This document shows, piece by piece, positions 62,445 through 64,000 of a DNA stretch of 64,000 nt. Under the pieces are notes generated by a model. That model saw nothing but the letters and a program-made list of their open reading frames with translations, was not told the origin of the DNA and did no database searches. A program made the position numbers and the translations under genes. The stretch is from Erpetoichthys calabaricus (taxonomy: Eukaryota > Chordata > Cladistia > Polypteriformes > Polypteridae): contig NC_041402.2 of assembly GCF_900747795.2 (NCBI RefSeq), positions 166,535,812 through 166,599,811 of the forward strand, read 5' to 3'. The first letter of the stretch is position 1. Each line of letters opens with the position of its first letter.

Positions 62445-63005
62445 GTGAGTTTTCAAGTACTTATATATTTATTTATTTGACACCCTAACGCACATTCCAA
62501 TATCTATACATGTCCTTTGATAACGGCCTTTCTTGTAAAAACTTAAAAGTGCAAGCAAAGCTCCTTGTAATTTCGCTATCTCGTACTTTCCTTGTAGCAG
62601 GTGAAGATTGAGAGTTGAGGTATAAACCGACACATATTTAGCATTTTACCTGTAAAATCACGATCGGTATAAAACATCAAATAGACTATGTAAAGTAGCC
62701 AGACTGAGTTTAGAGACACTGTAGTTTCGTTCCATACGTATTCCTCGCGGTTCTGTTTTTTAAAATGTTTATGCCTTGCCGTGTACAGCTACATGCTTTT
62801 CAGATTTCATAGCGTGCTGGCACCAGTGACAGGGGAGCACTTTGAATTCAAGTGAGAGTGGGGAGTAACTAAAACAAGAAAAAAAGAATTTAAATACATA
62901 GAACACACGAAATTATCACAATAAAAACAGTACGTATGAACACTTGCACCTTTTGCAAATCGACCCTTTTACTTAAACAACCTTTTAGTCTCTTTCAAAA
63001 TAAAC
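62445..63005. other. Downstream of candidate exon; nothing recognised
   Basis: AT-rich with occasional CpG; no second exon or repeat family recognised before the LINE at 63006. Confidence 0.4.
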
Positions 63006-64000
63006 TGTAGATAGACAGATGGATATAACTTTATTTGCCTCCCGTTAAAATGTGGCTTTTTACACAAGCTCAATAAATAAATACATAATCAGATAGACAC
63101 ACACACACGTACGCACTATGGTCTGAACGTACACCAGAATGACTGAAAAGAAAGAAAATTGAAAAGAAAATACTTAGCTGTCACAGTCACAGTGAGGGAT
63201 TATACAGGCGTATTTCTGAGGTATAAAGAAGCCCTGGTAGCGTTTCTTGACACATTTCTGCTAAATAATTTATTGACTGAAAGTCACTGGTTTTGTGTGT
63301 CTGAGAAAGGATGTGCAGCATTGTTCAAAATGGCACTCAGTTTTGTTTTAATTATCTCCTTTGCTACTGCCTATTGTTGTATTTATAGCCTGATGTGTAC
63401 ACAGTGAAGAGAAAAAGAGACAGGACTGTTCCTTGTGGTATTCCAGTGTTACACATATCCATATCAGAAACACAGTTCTTGAGTTTCACAACCTGAGGGT
63501 CTGCGTGACAGATAGTCCAGTATCCAGGATAACATATGTTTCATCCATCCATATATCTCTGAGTTTACCCCCGAAGAGGGGTGGCTGGATGGTACTGAAG
63601 GCATTGGAGAAATCGAAAAACATAATACTCACAGTGCTGCCAGATTTGTCCTGATGAGAATACTCTTACTGGAGCTGATAAATAATTCTTCCACTCCAGT
63701 CTATGATAAGCAATCAGCAGTGGGTCCAGGAGGTCTACCACAAAAGGACTAATATAGTCTAGGGCCATCTTCTCAAAAGCCTTCATGGTGTGAGACATAA
63801 GTGCCATTGGTTTGTAGTCATTAGGTAAAGAGGCACCTGCCACTTTTGGAGCATGTAAAATGTTGCTTCTGATTTTTTCTTTCCCCAAGTATAAGATAAT
63901 GCTAGTAAGAGTTTTTGAGGAAGAACGCTAGCTTAAAAAAAATAAAGAAAAAAAATAGAACATTACTGTGTTGTATAGTGTGTTATTTATGCATAGTGTC
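63006..64000 (-). mobile_element. LINE (CR1/L2/Rex1-like), internally deleted, running off the right edge
   Basis: On the - strand, 64000 to 63565 reads PNDYKPMALMSHTMKAFEKM then DLLDPLLIAYH (RT start, NDYRPVALTSHVMK.LERL type). 63560 to 63400 carries a decayed copy of the YLTxRPQxVRLQN, CSTGAPQGTVLSPFLFTLYT region. Then the reading jumps to the untranslated 3' part (63380-63006), colinear with 8730-9162 and 13232-13620. The catalytic and C-terminal coding part between is deleted. The 3' end at 63006 is followed by GATA/GATG-like units. Confidence 0.8.

Overview
This window is nuclear DNA from a vertebrate, most likely a ray-finned fish outside the teleosts. Two spliced genes, both on the + strand, sit in a sea of fish-type repeats. 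The repeats are Tc1 elements with long inverted ends, a hAT MITE, Helitrons, LINEs with tetranucleotide tails and a tRNA-headed SINE that recurs many times. That repeat mix looks to me like a bichir or reedfish (Polypteriformes); this is an impression, not a proof.

Gene 1 (15.55-36.93 kb) is a CRTAM orthologue. I assembled 13 coding exons with GT-AG borders, every intron in phase 1, giving 610 residues: signal peptide, Ig-V, two Ig-C2 domains, a Ser/Thr-rich stalk, one membrane span and a long cytoplasmic tail ending in the PDZ ligand TEV. Mammalian CRTAM has a single C2 domain. Here the two-exon C2 module has been copied in tandem (exons 4+5 and 6+7), which is the most interesting host-gene feature in the window.

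Gene 2 (about 46.67-53.54 kb) is HSPA8, the constitutive cytosolic Hsp70. It has one non-coding and eight coding exons, 649 residues and a C-terminal EEVD. Its promoter carries a perfect three-unit heat-shock element, a second one lies in intron 1, and intron 5 carries the box C/D snoRNA U14. CRTAM and HSPA8 are also neighbours in mammals, which supports the CRTAM call. JHY and BSX, which separate them in mammals, are not seen between them here, and the relative orientation differs. A possible first exon of a further gene, with an RFX/X-box-like motif, lies near 62.4 kb.

Layout. 0-0.67 kb: 5' end of a Helitron on the - strand. 0.67-15.5 kb: intergenic, with SINE pieces and two - strand LINE 3' fragments, one of them split by a 352-bp hAT MITE. 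15.5-37.4 kb: CRTAM, its introns loaded with SINEs, a Helitron relic and microsatellites. 37.4-46.6 kb: two Tc1 elements, the first split by a 2.1-kb element with ends GGCCTCATGTATAA. 46.6-53.5 kb: HSPA8. 55.8-61.7 kb: a Tc1 relic followed by three nested elements, in which a - strand LINE was entered by a + strand LINE fragment that was itself entered by a Helitron carrying internal duplications. 63.0-64.0 kb: a - strand LINE with reverse-transcriptase motifs.

I worked by eye. Exon borders rest on splice consensus plus an unbroken reading frame. Repeat family names rest on terminal motifs and recognisable protein motifs. No database search was possible.
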